This document shows positions 51,802 through 61,527 of a stretch of 64,000 nucleotides of DNA, in pieces. The notes beneath the pieces are model-generated. The model was not told the DNA's origin and ran no database searches. It saw nothing but the letters and a program-made list of their open reading frames with translations. The DNA is from Cercospora beticola (lineage: Eukaryota > Ascomycota > Dothideomycetes > Mycosphaerellales > Mycosphaerellaceae). Position 1 is the stretch's first letter, and the number at the start of each line of letters is the position of its first letter. Both the position numbers and the translations under genes were made by a program. The stretch is from positions 4,588,001 to 4,652,000 of the forward strand of contig NC_088935.1 of assembly GCF_033473495.1 (NCBI RefSeq), written 5' to 3'.

Positions 51802-54393
51802 TCAAGGCTCTCGTTTACTGCCGAGACCAAGATTCAGCCAGCTCATATCTGTATTGGTCGGCCTAGACTCTGGCTGCGCTCCAGCTGTAGCTTGGGGATT
51901 TCGCTTTCGCGGAGGGCTGTCGAGGTAGTCTGCCCCTGGGAAGACTGTCACAGTGCTATCGCGTGCCTCTGCGGGTCGACTTGACAGGCCCGGCGCTCGC
52001 GGTGGGGGAAGGTCTGCGAGACCTGGATGCGCGCGTGATGTATCGTCCGCTGGAGCTCCTGGAAAGACTGTTACGGTACTATCACGGTCCTCAGCAGGCT
52101 TAGCGAACAGCGCGGGAGCCCTCGGCGAAGCCCACTCAGATGACGGACCAGCCGTGGAACTGAGCTTGACTTTGGTAGAAGGTTTGTAACTTGTCCCAGC
52201 GCCAGGAAAGAAGCCCGTCGATCGGCCACGGGAAGGCGCGCGAACGCTGTTGGTGTACACACTACTTGTAGCACGCCCGCGGTCGGCAACGTCTCCATTC
52301 ATCGGCGTCCACGGCGTATGTGTCTCGTGGAAGTACTCGCTCGTAACGTTACTGCTAATGGTGGAGCGGTTGTCGTATGAATTGATACTCGTTGCTTGCG
52401 AGCTGCGCGGATCCACGATCTGCCCTTGCTGACCATCTGAGGCAACGCCAGCACTCCCCGTTCTCGCAAGGTCTTCCCGAGAATCCATAAACGCGGGCGA
52501 TTTGGAAGCCACGTGAGAGAGGCGTTGACCGTCCATGGTCTTGGTGAAGTCAATGTCGAGAGGCGGCACGAGAGCGGAGGACGGTATCCTGGACGCCGTC
52601 GAAGGCCGCCCATCCATGGAATACTCTGAATCAACGTCGCGGCCAACTGAAGTGGGCTTGACGTATGCTGAAGGGATATGCGATAAGCCATTAGGTCCCT
52701 CTGGCGCGCTGGTCGCGAAGTATTTCGACCAGCCAGAGCTCCGCTTTCGTTCAATACGCGTATCCTTGTCGAGAGCAGTGCCATTAGCAACTGCCCCAGG
52801 AACAGCTAAAGTCGAGTTTGGCAGCGCCCTCTTCGTCCCAATATCCATCATTTCGTGATTTTCGGCGGCAACTTCATTGCCCTCCCTGTCCTTAACAAGT
52901 TGAGCAGTGCTCTCGAAACTCGCCTTCTGTGCATGGCCGTACGGATTGCCTTTGTTGCCAGCCCATTTGTTGGTAATAATCGCCAGAGAGCTGTGCGACC
53001 CGGCGTTGGCGCGCTCAAGATTCGTCCGGTCCGGAGGGGATAAATCATGCGTAGACATTCCAGCTTCCTTCATGAAGGAAGCGCCTCGATCCGCAAAGCT
53101 CAGGCGGTTGCCCATGCCATCTCCAGCCCCGTCGCGCTGCTTTTCGTGCAAATTGCCGCCATACTTGTTCTTTTGCTTCAGCCTCCTCCACCTCAAGAAC
53201 AAGAGAATGAGAATAAAGAGAGCAGCGATACCGCAGAGAGTGCCCAGAGTAATGCCAAGAGTCTTCATCGTGCGATCGTGTGCTAATGTGCCGGCCGCAC
53301 CACTGCCCGAAGAACTCTCTGTAGCTGTTGACTGGGTCGTTGATGTCGGCGTTGTGGTAGATGAAGTCGTAGAGGAGGGCCGGAGAATCTGTTGCTGCTT
53401 TGATTCGAAGAATCGATTCACGTCGATCCAAGAATTCTCTTCCTGGTTGTACATGACGATAGGCTCCTCATCGTTGCCTCCAGCCATGATAATCGTTCCA
53501 TTTGGCCCCTGGGCTATTGAGCAATCGGTCCGGGTGGCAGTAGGAGCGTTTGTGTCGTTGTACGAAGGCCAATCGGATAAGCTCAGGTCCCTTTTCTGGT
53601 TTTGCGATTCTGAGTCTGATCCTGAAGACCGCGGTCGACCGACAAGCTGTCCGGTGCGAGCGGGCTGGCCATCGTCATTCAAGAGAACTAGTCCTTGGGC
53701 AGTATTGGGCGACGTGTGCACATTATACACTTGCAATACTTTGCTGCCATCGTCACCATCGATCAATGCGGCTCGAGAAGCAGGGTGAAGCGGTTCAGGA
53801 AGATCAGTCGGATGTTGTGTCCAGCCTCCATCAGGTCCAAACAGCCAGATCTGGTTGGACAAGGTCTGACCGCCGGCCATGACCGCATGACTGCTGTTCC
53901 AGGCCGTGAGAACTGGCTTGTTGGCAGGAGGGGCATTGGAAGTAAAGGAACGAATGTTGTACGGCGGCTGGGCGGAGATCAGGAAGGTCTGTGAGGATAG
54001 ATCGGAGCCCGTGGTCTCTTGCAAGCCAGCGTATACGAGAATGGAGTCCGAGTCCTCGAGATAGGCGACACTATGGTTTACTCGGTTCTGCAGGTTGTTC
54101 ACAACTGGAAACAGGCTTTCCCATGTCGCACTGCTGAATGAGTACTTCTGCAAGCCCATGTATTCATCGTCCTGGCTGCTGCCTCCGATCACGAACAGCG
54201 CAGCATCCCGACCTGCTGACTGTGCACAAGCCGGGCTTCGTACTGTCTCGGCGCGCTGTTCTTCGGTCCATGTTGCGTTCTCTTTAAGCGGAAGTGATTG
54301 GAGTCGGCCATCGTTGTTGAGCACATAAAGTGTGTTCTCGTAGATTCCCGAACAGTGGCCGCTCAGGGAGTGGTCCGGGAGCGGAACAGACAT
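51802..54393 (-). CDS. Kelch-like beta-propeller protein with one membrane span and long cytosolic tail
   Basis: One exon, 863 residues from ATG 54393. Residues 1 to about 340 form kelch-like blades (DHSLSGHCSGIYENTLYVLN, AALFVIGGSSQDDEY, SILVYAGLQE, HAVMAGGQTLSNQIWLFG, GTIIMAGGNDEEPIVMYN). A Ser/Thr-rich stalk precedes a single span (LGITLGTLCGIAALFILILLFL, about 380-402) with RWRRLKQKNK as a stop-transfer patch. The remaining 450 residues are a disordered cytosolic tail; near its end are two similar blocks containing SRPAEARDSTVTVFPGA and AKPAEDRDSTVTVFPGA. The topology needs a signal peptide, yet none precedes the first blade. Similar fungal proteins have been called Clf1-like splicing factors, which does not fit this architecture. 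Confidence 0.8.
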   Translation of the reverse strand: MSVPLPDHSLSGHCSGIYENTLYVLNNDGRLQSLPLKENATWTEEQRAETVRSPACAQSAGRDAALFVIGGSSQDDEYMGLQKYSFSSATWESLFPVVNNLQNRVNHSVAYLEDSDSILVYAGLQETTGSDLSSQTFLISAQPPYNIRSFTSNAPPANKPVLTAWNSSHAVMAGGQTLSNQIWLFGPDGGWTQHPTDLPEPLHPASRAALIDGDDGSKVLQVYNVHTSPNTAQGLVLLNDDGQPARTGQLVGRPRSSGSDSESQNQKRDLSLSDWPSYNDTNAPTATRTDCSIAQGPNGTIIMAGGNDEEPIVMYNQEENSWIDVNRFFESKQQQILRPSSTTSSTTTPTSTTQSTATESSSGSGAAGTLAHDRTMKTLGITLGTLCGIAALFILILLFLRWRRLKQKNKYGGNLHEKQRDGAGDGMGNRLSFADRGASFMKEAGMSTHDLSPPDRTNLERANAGSHSSLAIITNKWAGNKGNPYGHAQKASFESTAQLVKDREGNEVAAENHEMMDIGTKRALPNSTLAVPGAVANGTALDKDTRIERKRSSGWSKYFATSAPEGPNGLSHIPSAYVKPTSVGRDVDSEYSMDGRPSTASRIPSSALVPPLDIDFTKTMDGQRLSHVASKSPAFMDSREDLARTGSAGVASDGQQGQIVDPRSSQATSINSYDNRSTISSNVTSEYFHETHTPWTPMNGDVADRGRATSSVYTNSVRAPSRGRSTGFFPGAGTSYKPSTKVKLSSTAGPSSEWASPRAPALFAKPAEDRDSTVTVFPGAPADDTSRAHPGLADLPPPRAPGLSSRPAEARDSTVTVFPGADYLDSPPRKRNPQATAGAQPESRPTNTDMSWLNLGLGSKREP

Positions 54394-54507
54394 CCGGTCA
54401 GCACAGCGAGCGGAGTAGTGGTAGTGTGTGTGCGCGCAAGGCCGGCCTCAGCAGTGGGGACAAGGGCGAGGGGATCGTGATGCTGAGCATGTGCGCGCCA
54501 GGCGACG

Positions 54508-54533
54508 GGTGGTGGTGGTAGTGGTGGTGGTGG
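54508..54533. repeat. GGT-rich simple repeat
   Basis: A short imperfect run of GGT triplets on the plus strand, upstream of the kelch-like gene. Confidence 0.7.
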
Positions 54534-54798
54534 AATCGAATCGCGCGGTCGTCGAGCAGAGAAGGAAGCGAGCGTGGGTGCGTGTGCGCAAGCGACAGTG
54601 GTAGCAGCAACAGCAGGTGGGCTGTGTGCGACAGACAGACAGGCGGGCCAGGGTGTTGAAACACGCCAGAGATCAGACAAACGAGTGGAAGGGCTCGGCG
54701 GCCAGAGGCAGGAGCGAGCGGCGGCCGTCCAGGGCGGAGCGAGGGCGACGAAGAGCACGCGATGCCGGCGCGGAGGAGCGGGGCGGAGCAGCAGCAAT

Positions 54799-54850
54799 GG
54801 ACAAGAAGAGGAGGAGGGAAGAGAGGCGGAGGAGGAGGAGGAGGAGGATG
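54799..54850. repeat. Polypurine tract with GGA repeats
   Basis: About 52 nearly pure purines on the plus strand, including a run of GGA triplets at about 54828-54848. On the minus strand this is a CT-rich tract upstream of the kelch-like gene. Confidence 0.75.
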
Positions 54851-55901
54851 CGCGCGACAACGACACACACCAACGGACGACGCCAGACGGGTGAGGGCGA
54901 CTAGACCAGGAGTAAATTAGGACCATACGGCAATCGCCTGGCCTGGGCACCACCGTATCGACAAACGACCGCTGCACACGCTCGCCTGCACACGCACGAC
55001 CGACAGACATGATGCCACCACCGCGAGTGCGCTGTCGGCGTCCGCTGTGCACCTCGTCGACGACGCTGCCTCACGCGCCCACATCGCCGCCGCCAATGCT
55101 GATGCTGTTTGACTTCTTCGCGAACACCGGTGGGCTCCACTCTTGGCCCTCTTCAGGGAGCGCACGCGCACGCGACGATCGCATTGCCGCTCCCTCCGTC
55201 TCATCACCCCCGACAGGCATCATCACTTCACACATGCTCGCTCTCATCACCGCTGCCAGCTGCATCGGCCAGGGAGGCTGCTGCACGGCGGCCAGCATGC
55301 GGTCGTGGCGGCAGGTTCGGTACGGCTGCACGACGAGCTTGTCCTGTCCTGCGCGCGCGTGCTGCAGGAACAACGCGAGCGTCTAAAGTTGGATCGGGTG
55401 GCTAAACCGCTTTGAGCAATTCCCCTGCTGTGATGAAACCGACCTGTCCGCGAGTCGCACCATTGATGAGCTGAGCTGCGGCCACAGCGACGCGACGTGA
55501 CGCGATGCACTCAACAGCGTCGACACTCGGATGAGCACGCATCACACCGACGGTGTGGCAGCGATATGCGCATGCACTCCATCGACTTCGTCTGTGACGC
55601 CTGCGAGGAAGGCTCTGTATGATGATGCCGCACTCTTGCACATCACCATCTCCCACCTCCGTGCTAATTGCCTGCGGAATACTTCGCAGCCGAGCAAATC
55701 AAGGACTGACTTTACGGAGGCTATCCATTCACGAGCTAGAGTCGTGTGTGCAGCTCGCATTTCACCATCGCTGCTACCAATGAGCACCGAGGGCACACCG
55801 CAGTCCACCCTGCCGCCGTGACCAACTGCCGCCGTGGCAGAACCTCTTCCATCTTGGTGCATTGCACTCTCACATTCGCCGCTGCACACCGCTCCGCAAA
55901 T

Positions 55902-57205
55902 CTACGAAGGAACCGTGTTCGTGATGTCCACAAAAGCATCCCACTGTCGAAGTGCTTCACCGCTCTTGACGCACCATCTCGCCCGTCGGAGGCCCTCTTT
56001 CCAGCGCAAACCCCCGGGACCTCGTTCTTGGATAACCTTGCCGTCGTCGCCTGGTCCCATATCGCTGCTGTCAGCGTCGCACACCCCGGACAGAGTGATC
56101 AAAGCAGCCGTGTTGAGAAGCACGAAATGAAGCACGGGATCATCGTCTGGTCGCTGCCCACGCAAGATCTGCATCAGTATATCGGCGTTCTCATCCGGGC
56201 CCTTGCCCCCATGCACATCGTCCAGCGGATGTCGAGGCAGGCCAAAGTCTTCGGGCGACAATTCAAAGGAAGTGATCTCCGCTGTGCTCTTTACTCCCTC
56301 ACCCTGGCCTGACACCTCGTGGATATACCAACAGTGAGTAATACCGGCGCATGAGAGTTCGTCGAGATTCTCGTCGCCACAGACAATCAATGCCTTCTTC
56401 GAGCCACTGAGTCGCAAAGCCTCTGCGAAGTTGGGCCCAATATCTTTCCGCGCCACCCCCAGTATTCGGCACTCCATCAGGCCAGTGTCGTGAACGGGAT
56501 TAGCAAGTGGGCCGAGGAGGTTGAATACAGTACGGACCGGCACTTCTCGACGTACGGCAGCTCCATGCTTCATACCCGGGTGCCATTCTCGGGCATACAA
56601 GAATGCGTAGTTGGTCTTCTCGTAGATACGTGGCAGATTGGTAGCAGTCGTCGCTGCGATGATGGGCGGTCGTGGAGCATGTTGCAGCAAATCTGCAGAC
56701 CCGGAGAGAGATGTGGACGAGTTGTTGCCATGCTTGGCCATCATGAGCAGCGCCGAGGCAATAATGGAAGATGTGGTAGACACGTTGAATGTATTATGGC
56801 CATCGCCTCCCGTGCCCACAATGTCGCACTGAGCCATGAACATGATTAGTATCTCAATGGCGTGCACTCGAATGTATTAAGTGAACTTACCAATCCGCCT
56901 TGATATGTTCCCTCCTGTCGACTTCGTCGTTTGATTACCTCCGTCAGTGCCGGCTCGTCAACCTGAGCGGCGGCATCTCTCATAGAGCTCGCACATGCTG
57001 CTAAAACTTCGGCCTGATGATCGAGATTCGTGGTGTGCAATGCCCACAACAACACGCCAAACTGCACAGGTGAGAGACTGTTGGTGAAGATAAGTGCCAC
57101 TGCTGCGGCAATCTCTTCAGCAGACACCTTTCTGGCCTGTTCCAGCGTCGACAGCCGTTTCAGCAGCGCTGATATCGACACGAAGCCGGTAACGTCGGTA
57201 GTCAT
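55902..57205 (-). CDS. TRP4: Anthranilate phosphoribosyltransferase
   Basis: Two exons, 56891-57205 and 55902-56828, giving 413 residues; the 62-nt intron has an ATACTAATC branch. Exon 1 encodes the helical N-terminal domain ending RRSRQEGTYQGGL, and exon 2 begins CDIVGTGGDGHNTFNVST, the glycine-rich phosphoribosyl-pyrophosphate site (about 106-123). AKHGNNSSTSLSGSADLL follows at about 138, then VRTVFNLLGPLANP. These are the family hallmarks. The enzyme makes phosphoribosyl-anthranilate, step two of tryptophan synthesis from anthranilate. The protein is somewhat longer than the bacterial enzyme, due to an insert near EVSGQGEGVKST. It is head-to-head with uL10m. Confidence 0.96.
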
Positions 57206-57442
57206 TTTCTTGCAGCACGATTGAGTGCGGAGCGAATTGCAGCGTCTGGCAAGGTGCGTCTATGCTTGTGTTCAATCGTTGATTGCTGTGCTGTTTGTAC
57301 ACTTGTCGACTGACTGTGACTCTGAAGTATGTTTGTGCACCAGGCCCAGGTCCCCAGGCTCTGCCAAGAACTCAATGGTCGGTCGGTCGCGACTTCCGCT
57401 CTTGACTGCTGGTGAAGACATTCGAACAACACCACATCCACA
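57206..57442. promoter_or_regulatory. Divergent TRP4-uL10m promoter
   Basis: 237 bp between start codons. A TGACTGTGACTC stretch at about 57308-57320 includes TGACT and GTGACTC near-matches to Gcn4/CpcA sites, which would suit an amino-acid biosynthesis gene; this is suggestive only. Confidence 0.4.
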
Positions 57443-58459
57443 ATGCCTCCTCGAATACCCATCTCCACCCGACAGCTGTCGCGGTCACCATCTGCAGCTC
57501 ATCAGTCCGCGCAGAACTATGTGTGCGGGCAATGCAGACGCGCCTCTGTCGCCGCCGCGACGACTCCTGCTGCACCCATCGAGGCGGACCTCCGCAATGC
57601 AGCAGCACCACCTGTGATGCGACGACCGTCGACCCAGCCGCCCTCGCATAAACCGCCCGAGTTCCGCAAATCGCAACTGCATCGCCAATATCAGTCGCTG
57701 CTTCGTGCGTCGCCGCTCATGATCGTATTCCAGCACAACAATCTCAAGTCGACTGAGTTCATGGGCATCAGAAGGGAACTCGCCGCTGCTCTGAGGAAGG
57801 TGGATGAAGAGTTGGCCAAGAATGGCAACGTTGGAAATGTAGGAGCAGACGCAAAGCTCCAGGTCGTCCAGACCGGCATCTTTGCTTCTGCTCTCAAGGT
57901 CGTGGAGTTCTGGACTCCACAATTCGAGGCCGAATCGCAGCAGTCTGCCGCAGCTGAAGCACTGGAGCATACACAGAAGCTACAGACTGTGTCTGGGCTG
58001 TCATCAGAAGCCTACAAGGCGGCAAAATCACAGAAGAAGAAACATGGGCTGGAACCTCTACTCTCGGGGCCACTCGCTGTCCTCACACTCCCCACCGTTT
58101 CGCCGCAGCACTTGAAAGCAGCACTTTCTATCCTGGCACCGTCTCCGGACTTCCCTGCGCCAAAGCGACGGACCAATCCGAGCTACTATGAACCTGCGGT
58201 GCAGAATGGCTTGCAGAAGCTCATGCTTCTTGGAGCGAGAGTAGAAGGGAAGGCTTTTGATATGGAGGGTGCTCGATGGGTTGGCAGCATTGAAGGCGGA
58301 TTGGAAGGACTTCGTGGACAATTGGTGGCTATGCTGCAAGGGTTCGGAGCTGGTATTACATCTGCTCTGTCTGCGGCTTCGACGAACCTTTATCTGACGA
58401 TGGAGAGTCGCAAGACGATGTTGGAAGAGGAGGGGAAGCCGAAGGCGGGAGGCTCGTAA
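57443..58459 (+). CDS. MRPL11: Mitochondrial large-subunit ribosomal protein uL10m
   Basis: One exon, 338 residues. The N-terminus MPPRIPISTRQLSRSPSAAHQ is basic and Ser-rich like a mitochondrial presequence, and YVCGQCRRA is a common feature of fungal mitoribosomal proteins. The uL10 core includes KSQLHRQYQSLLRASPLMIVFQHNNLKSTEFMGIRRELAAAL, then FASALKVVEFW and SGPLAVLTLPTVSPQHLKAALSILAP, and KLMLLGARVEGKAFDMEGARWV near the C-terminus. It should anchor the L7/L12 stalk of the mitochondrial ribosome. Confidence 0.9.
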   Translation: MPPRIPISTRQLSRSPSAAHQSAQNYVCGQCRRASVAAATTPAAPIEADLRNAAAPPVMRRPSTQPPSHKPPEFRKSQLHRQYQSLLRASPLMIVFQHNNLKSTEFMGIRRELAAALRKVDEELAKNGNVGNVGADAKLQVVQTGIFASALKVVEFWTPQFEAESQQSAAAEALEHTQKLQTVSGLSSEAYKAAKSQKKKHGLEPLLSGPLAVLTLPTVSPQHLKAALSILAPSPDFPAPKRRTNPSYYEPAVQNGLQKLMLLGARVEGKAFDMEGARWVGSIEGGLEGLRGQLVAMLQGFGAGITSALSAASTNLYLTMESRKTMLEEEGKPKAGGS

Positions 58460-58617
58460 GATGTGATATCTATATTGTTGTCTCTCGGAGACCTGCTGTA
58501 CAGAAAGAGCTCCGTGTGACCTTGGGGTCCGTGAAGTAAATCGATGTAAAATACGATACGAGGAAAGGCGGACATGTCCCTTTTGCCTGAGCTCCTTCCC
58601 TGAACAACTCTTCGCAT

Positions 58618-59364
58618 TCACGGAAGTTTCTTCTCCGGCACTGGGCTCCAGGCCCACGCGAACAGGTGTAAGTGCTGATCAGAGAGCACACCATCTTCAA
58701 CCCACAACTCACTAATCTTCCACGCATCCTGCCCATCTTCCTTTCCAGCTCCAGGCGGCACCAATTGATCCAACTCCATATACCGCGCCCTCTCCCAATC
58801 AGGTTCCATAGGTTTCGAATCATCAACAAGCACATTTCCAAGCTTCTTACCTTTCGGCAATTCACAGTAAACTTTCGCGAACTGTTTAGCCTTTTCACTG
58901 ATAACATCACTATCCTGAATCCGTGACAAATGTCGCTCAACGACTTTCTTCGACAAAAGAGGCTTGAAACCTCCCGCTCTAAGAGAAGCTTGAGCTTCGG
59001 GGTACGTAACATCTAGCCAATTCCGGAAGACGTCCATTGCGGCTCGCATGTCTGCTGTGCTGGCACTTCCGGAGGCGGCTTTTTTCATGGACGGATGGTG
59101 TTTGGCTCGATTGAACATTGTGTTGACGGTTTGGAATTGATAGATTAGAGAGCGCTGCTCGATGAGTTTGAGGGTGCGCTCTGCGGCTGCGCGGTCTTTG
59201 AAGCCCGTGCCATGGATTGTGGTTTTGGGGTTGTCGTCTGTGTATAAGTGTGAGTTGCGGCCGGTGCGTGACGATGATGATGATGATGTCGATGATTTGT
59301 TGGGCTTTGCCAGAGGGTCATGATGGGTGGTGCGTTTGCGAGTGGTTGATTGAGCTTTTGGCAT
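58618..59364 (-). CDS. Conserved fungal protein of unknown function
   Basis: One exon, 248 residues from ATG 59364 (MPKAQSTTRKRTTHHDPLAK). The frame is open further upstream to 59817, but that part is Cys/Arg-rich with no good start. The N-terminal 60 residues are basic and Ser-rich, possibly a nuclear signal. The rest looks folded and helical: HLYTDDNPKTTIHGTGFKDRAAAERTLKLIEQRSLIYQFQTVNTMFNRAKHHP, then MDVFRNWLDVTYP, GFKPLLSKKVVERHLS and a Trp-rich end (LHLFAWAWSPVPEKKLP). No enzyme motif is recognised. It ends 158 bp from the uL10m stop and starts 266 bp from signal peptide peptidase. Confidence 0.78.
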   Translation of the reverse strand: MPKAQSTTRKRTTHHDPLAKPNKSSTSSSSSSRTGRNSHLYTDDNPKTTIHGTGFKDRAAAERTLKLIEQRSLIYQFQTVNTMFNRAKHHPSMKKAASGSASTADMRAAMDVFRNWLDVTYPEAQASLRAGGFKPLLSKKVVERHLSRIQDSDVISEKAKQFAKVYCELPKGKKLGNVLVDDSKPMEPDWERARYMELDQLVPPGAGKEDGQDAWKISELWVEDGVLSDQHLHLFAWAWSPVPEKKLP

Positions 59365-59630
59365 GGGTGCTGTGAGGTGCAGTATGTTGTGCACGGGAGA
59401 TAGGAGAATATGGTTCTTGATCAACAGTACATGTACCTCATATGTGGCATTCCATTGTCGAAACCCGCCGACGTCATCTTGTTTTTTTGTAGCTGCGAAC
59501 GGTGCTGCAGAACGCATGTGCGGGTCGTTGGCGCGTGCCTGCCTCGCGACACACGCGAACTTTTGCAACGACCTAGCGTCAACGTTGCCACAAGCACCTC
59601 CACGACAACAACTTCGCTGAGCTGCACAAT

Positions 59631-61418
59631 ATGGCCGCCGTCGACACGCGCGAGATGCTCGCAGCGGTCGCTCGTCACTGGCATCGGAACCGCCCGCTCC
59701 TGCCCATGTACGCACACCTTCTGCTCTCTGCCGTCTTTGCCATCTACACTGGTGCTCACGCCTCGCTCTCTCGGCCAGCTTCAGCCGCCAAGGCTGGTAA
59801 GAGCGAAACCAGCACAACCGACTCCCAAGAAGACGATGAAGAAGACGACGATGAAGAGGACGTCCAGCAAATCGAGGGTCTGACGCCCAAAGACGCCGTC
59901 ATTTTTCCCCTCATGGCAGGCTTGGTCCTTGCAGGCCTGTACTGGCTGATCAACACATACGGAGCCGACATCATCAATACGATCCTCGGTCTATATTTCA
60001 GCTTAATCGGAACGTACAGTGTTGCCAAACTCATCAGCGACTCGTGGACGATGATTGCTTCCTTTCTCATGCCCGATTATTTTTCGGACCAGGGCAAGCT
60101 ATGGAAGGTTTCAGATGAACAGCAGAAAGTGTTCTCGCTGGATCAAGGCTCAACATTGAGCAGAGACAGCCCCTTTCCTGGCCTCCTCGGCCGATTGCCG
60201 CTTCCTGAAGCACTTAGCAACTTCTCGTGGTCATTGCGTCAACTGAGCAAGCATCGTTATCAGATCGTCTGCTACGCAAAAGGCCTATGCGACTTCAAGG
60301 TCGTGCTTACTCGACATGATGCCATATCAGCAGTCATTGGCTTCTCGGCCATTTTGTACAGCCTCTTCTTCGAAAGCACATGGTGGCTGACGAATTTACA
60401 AGGTTTCGCCGTCTCTTATGGGGCACTGCAACTCATGTCACCCACGACATTCGCGACCGGCACTTTGATCTTATCTGGTCTGTTTTGCTATGACATATGG
60501 GCAGTTTTCTGCACTCCATTAATGGTCACGGTCGCGAAAAATCTTGACGTGCCGATTAAAATGCTGTTTCCGAGACCAGAAGAGGGCTACAGTATGCTTG
60601 GTCTTGGCGACATTGTTCTGCCTGGACTATACATAGGTCTCTGTCTGAGGTACGATCTCTTCATGCACTACCTGCGCAAACAGAAGCAGGTCCAGAAGCA
60701 GCATTGTGAGGGCGATGTGTGCACGCTCAAGACCGAGGTTGAGAAGGTGCCGTACGTCCCTGTCACTGGCAATTGGGGCGAGAGGCTGTGGACGATGGGC
60801 TCTGCTCACAAAGCTCTTCCTGCTGCATTGTCTACTAGGTTCAGCAAGCCCTACTTCACAGCCGCCATGATCGGGTATGCTATTGGCATGGTCGCCACAT
60901 TGGTATTCATGTCTGTGTTCCAACACGCACAGCCGGCTCTTCTCTACCTTGTCCCTGGAGTCCTCATCAGCACGTGGGGCACCGGCCTAGTCCGTGGCGA
61001 GCTGAAAGACATGTGGCAATACAGTGAAGAAATCACAGGCGAAGCAGCCACTGAAGACAAAGAGAAAGAAAAGGAAGGAGAAGCGAAACCGTCCAAGGGC
61101 TTCTTCGCTGAGCTATGGGCAGAGCTGTTTGGCAGTGCAGACGACGACCTGAAGAAGGAGAAGAAGCAACAAGATGAGAGCGTGGACAAACAGGAACACA
61201 GTGAGAAGGCCAGGGCTGAGCCTCCGCATTTGCTTTCATTCACGATACAAAACTACAAACGTGGGGCGAAGAAGGCGGCAAATAGGCACGCAGCTTCCTC
61301 TCAAGATTCCGGCAATGCTGCTGGGGAAGCGTCTGTTTTGGATGCGAACCCAAGCGAGGATGATGCATCATCGCGTCTGCGCCAGCGCGTGAAGACAGGG
61401 GAACGTACTCGTTCGTAG
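59631..61418 (+). CDS. Signal peptide peptidase-type intramembrane aspartyl protease
   Basis: One exon, 595 residues. About nine membrane spans are visible. The catalytic Asp residues are in CYDIWAVF (about 287) and LGLGDIVLPG (about 324), and the conserved QPALLYLVPGVLI (PAL motif, about 434) follows, so the enzyme looks intact. A long acidic loop (SQEDDEEDDDEED) after the first span and a Lys/Glu-rich C-terminal tail are low complexity. Signal peptide peptidases cleave remnant signal peptides and tail-anchored proteins in the ER membrane. In Aspergillus, SppA of this family activates the sterol regulator SrbA; that role is inferred only. Confidence 0.95.
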   Translation: MAAVDTREMLAAVARHWHRNRPLLPMYAHLLLSAVFAIYTGAHASLSRPASAAKAGKSETSTTDSQEDDEEDDDEEDVQQIEGLTPKDAVIFPLMAGLVLAGLYWLINTYGADIINTILGLYFSLIGTYSVAKLISDSWTMIASFLMPDYFSDQGKLWKVSDEQQKVFSLDQGSTLSRDSPFPGLLGRLPLPEALSNFSWSLRQLSKHRYQIVCYAKGLCDFKVVLTRHDAISAVIGFSAILYSLFFESTWWLTNLQGFAVSYGALQLMSPTTFATGTLILSGLFCYDIWAVFCTPLMVTVAKNLDVPIKMLFPRPEEGYSMLGLGDIVLPGLYIGLCLRYDLFMHYLRKQKQVQKQHCEGDVCTLKTEVEKVPYVPVTGNWGERLWTMGSAHKALPAALSTRFSKPYFTAAMIGYAIGMVATLVFMSVFQHAQPALLYLVPGVLISTWGTGLVRGELKDMWQYSEEITGEAATEDKEKEKEGEAKPSKGFFAELWAELFGSADDDLKKEKKQQDESVDKQEHSEKARAEPPHLLSFTIQNYKRGAKKAANRHAASSQDSGNAAGEASVLDANPSEDDASSRLRQRVKTGERTRS

Positions 61419-61527
61419 CATGAAATCACAGCCACCGCTTGCACAGAGTCCAATAAGCGAAGCTGTTTCAATTCAGCTCATGCTACATGTGATTATGTAC
61501 TTCTTTTTTGATCATCGCCGAGCGTGA

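Larger units (their letters stand above)
54394..55901. other. 1.5-kb region upstream of kelch-like gene, low-complexity tracts
   Basis: No gene is supported. On the minus strand, a frame ending at 54398 contains an ATG followed by hydrophobic residues (MLSITIPSPLSPLLRPALRA) that look like a signal sequence, but a stop separates it from the kelch-like start. Simple GGT and GGA tracts lie at 54508-54533 and 54799-54850. Between 55540 and 55890 a minus-strand frame of about 115 codons follows the TRP4 stop; it has no motif. Confidence 0.35.

Noticed and set aside
54363..55052. Long minus-strand open frame of about 229 codons upstream of the kelch-like gene
   Set aside because: Composition is low complexity (Ser/Pro/Arg from CT-rich DNA), overlaps the real gene in another frame and has no motif.
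55542..55890. Small minus-strand gene just after TRP4
   Set aside because: The frame of about 115 codons lacks an ATG start and any recognisable motif; it was left as part of the intergenic region.
59270..59300. GAT triplet run as a microsatellite locus
   Set aside because: It encodes a Ser run within the conserved unknown protein, so it is a coding low-complexity stretch.
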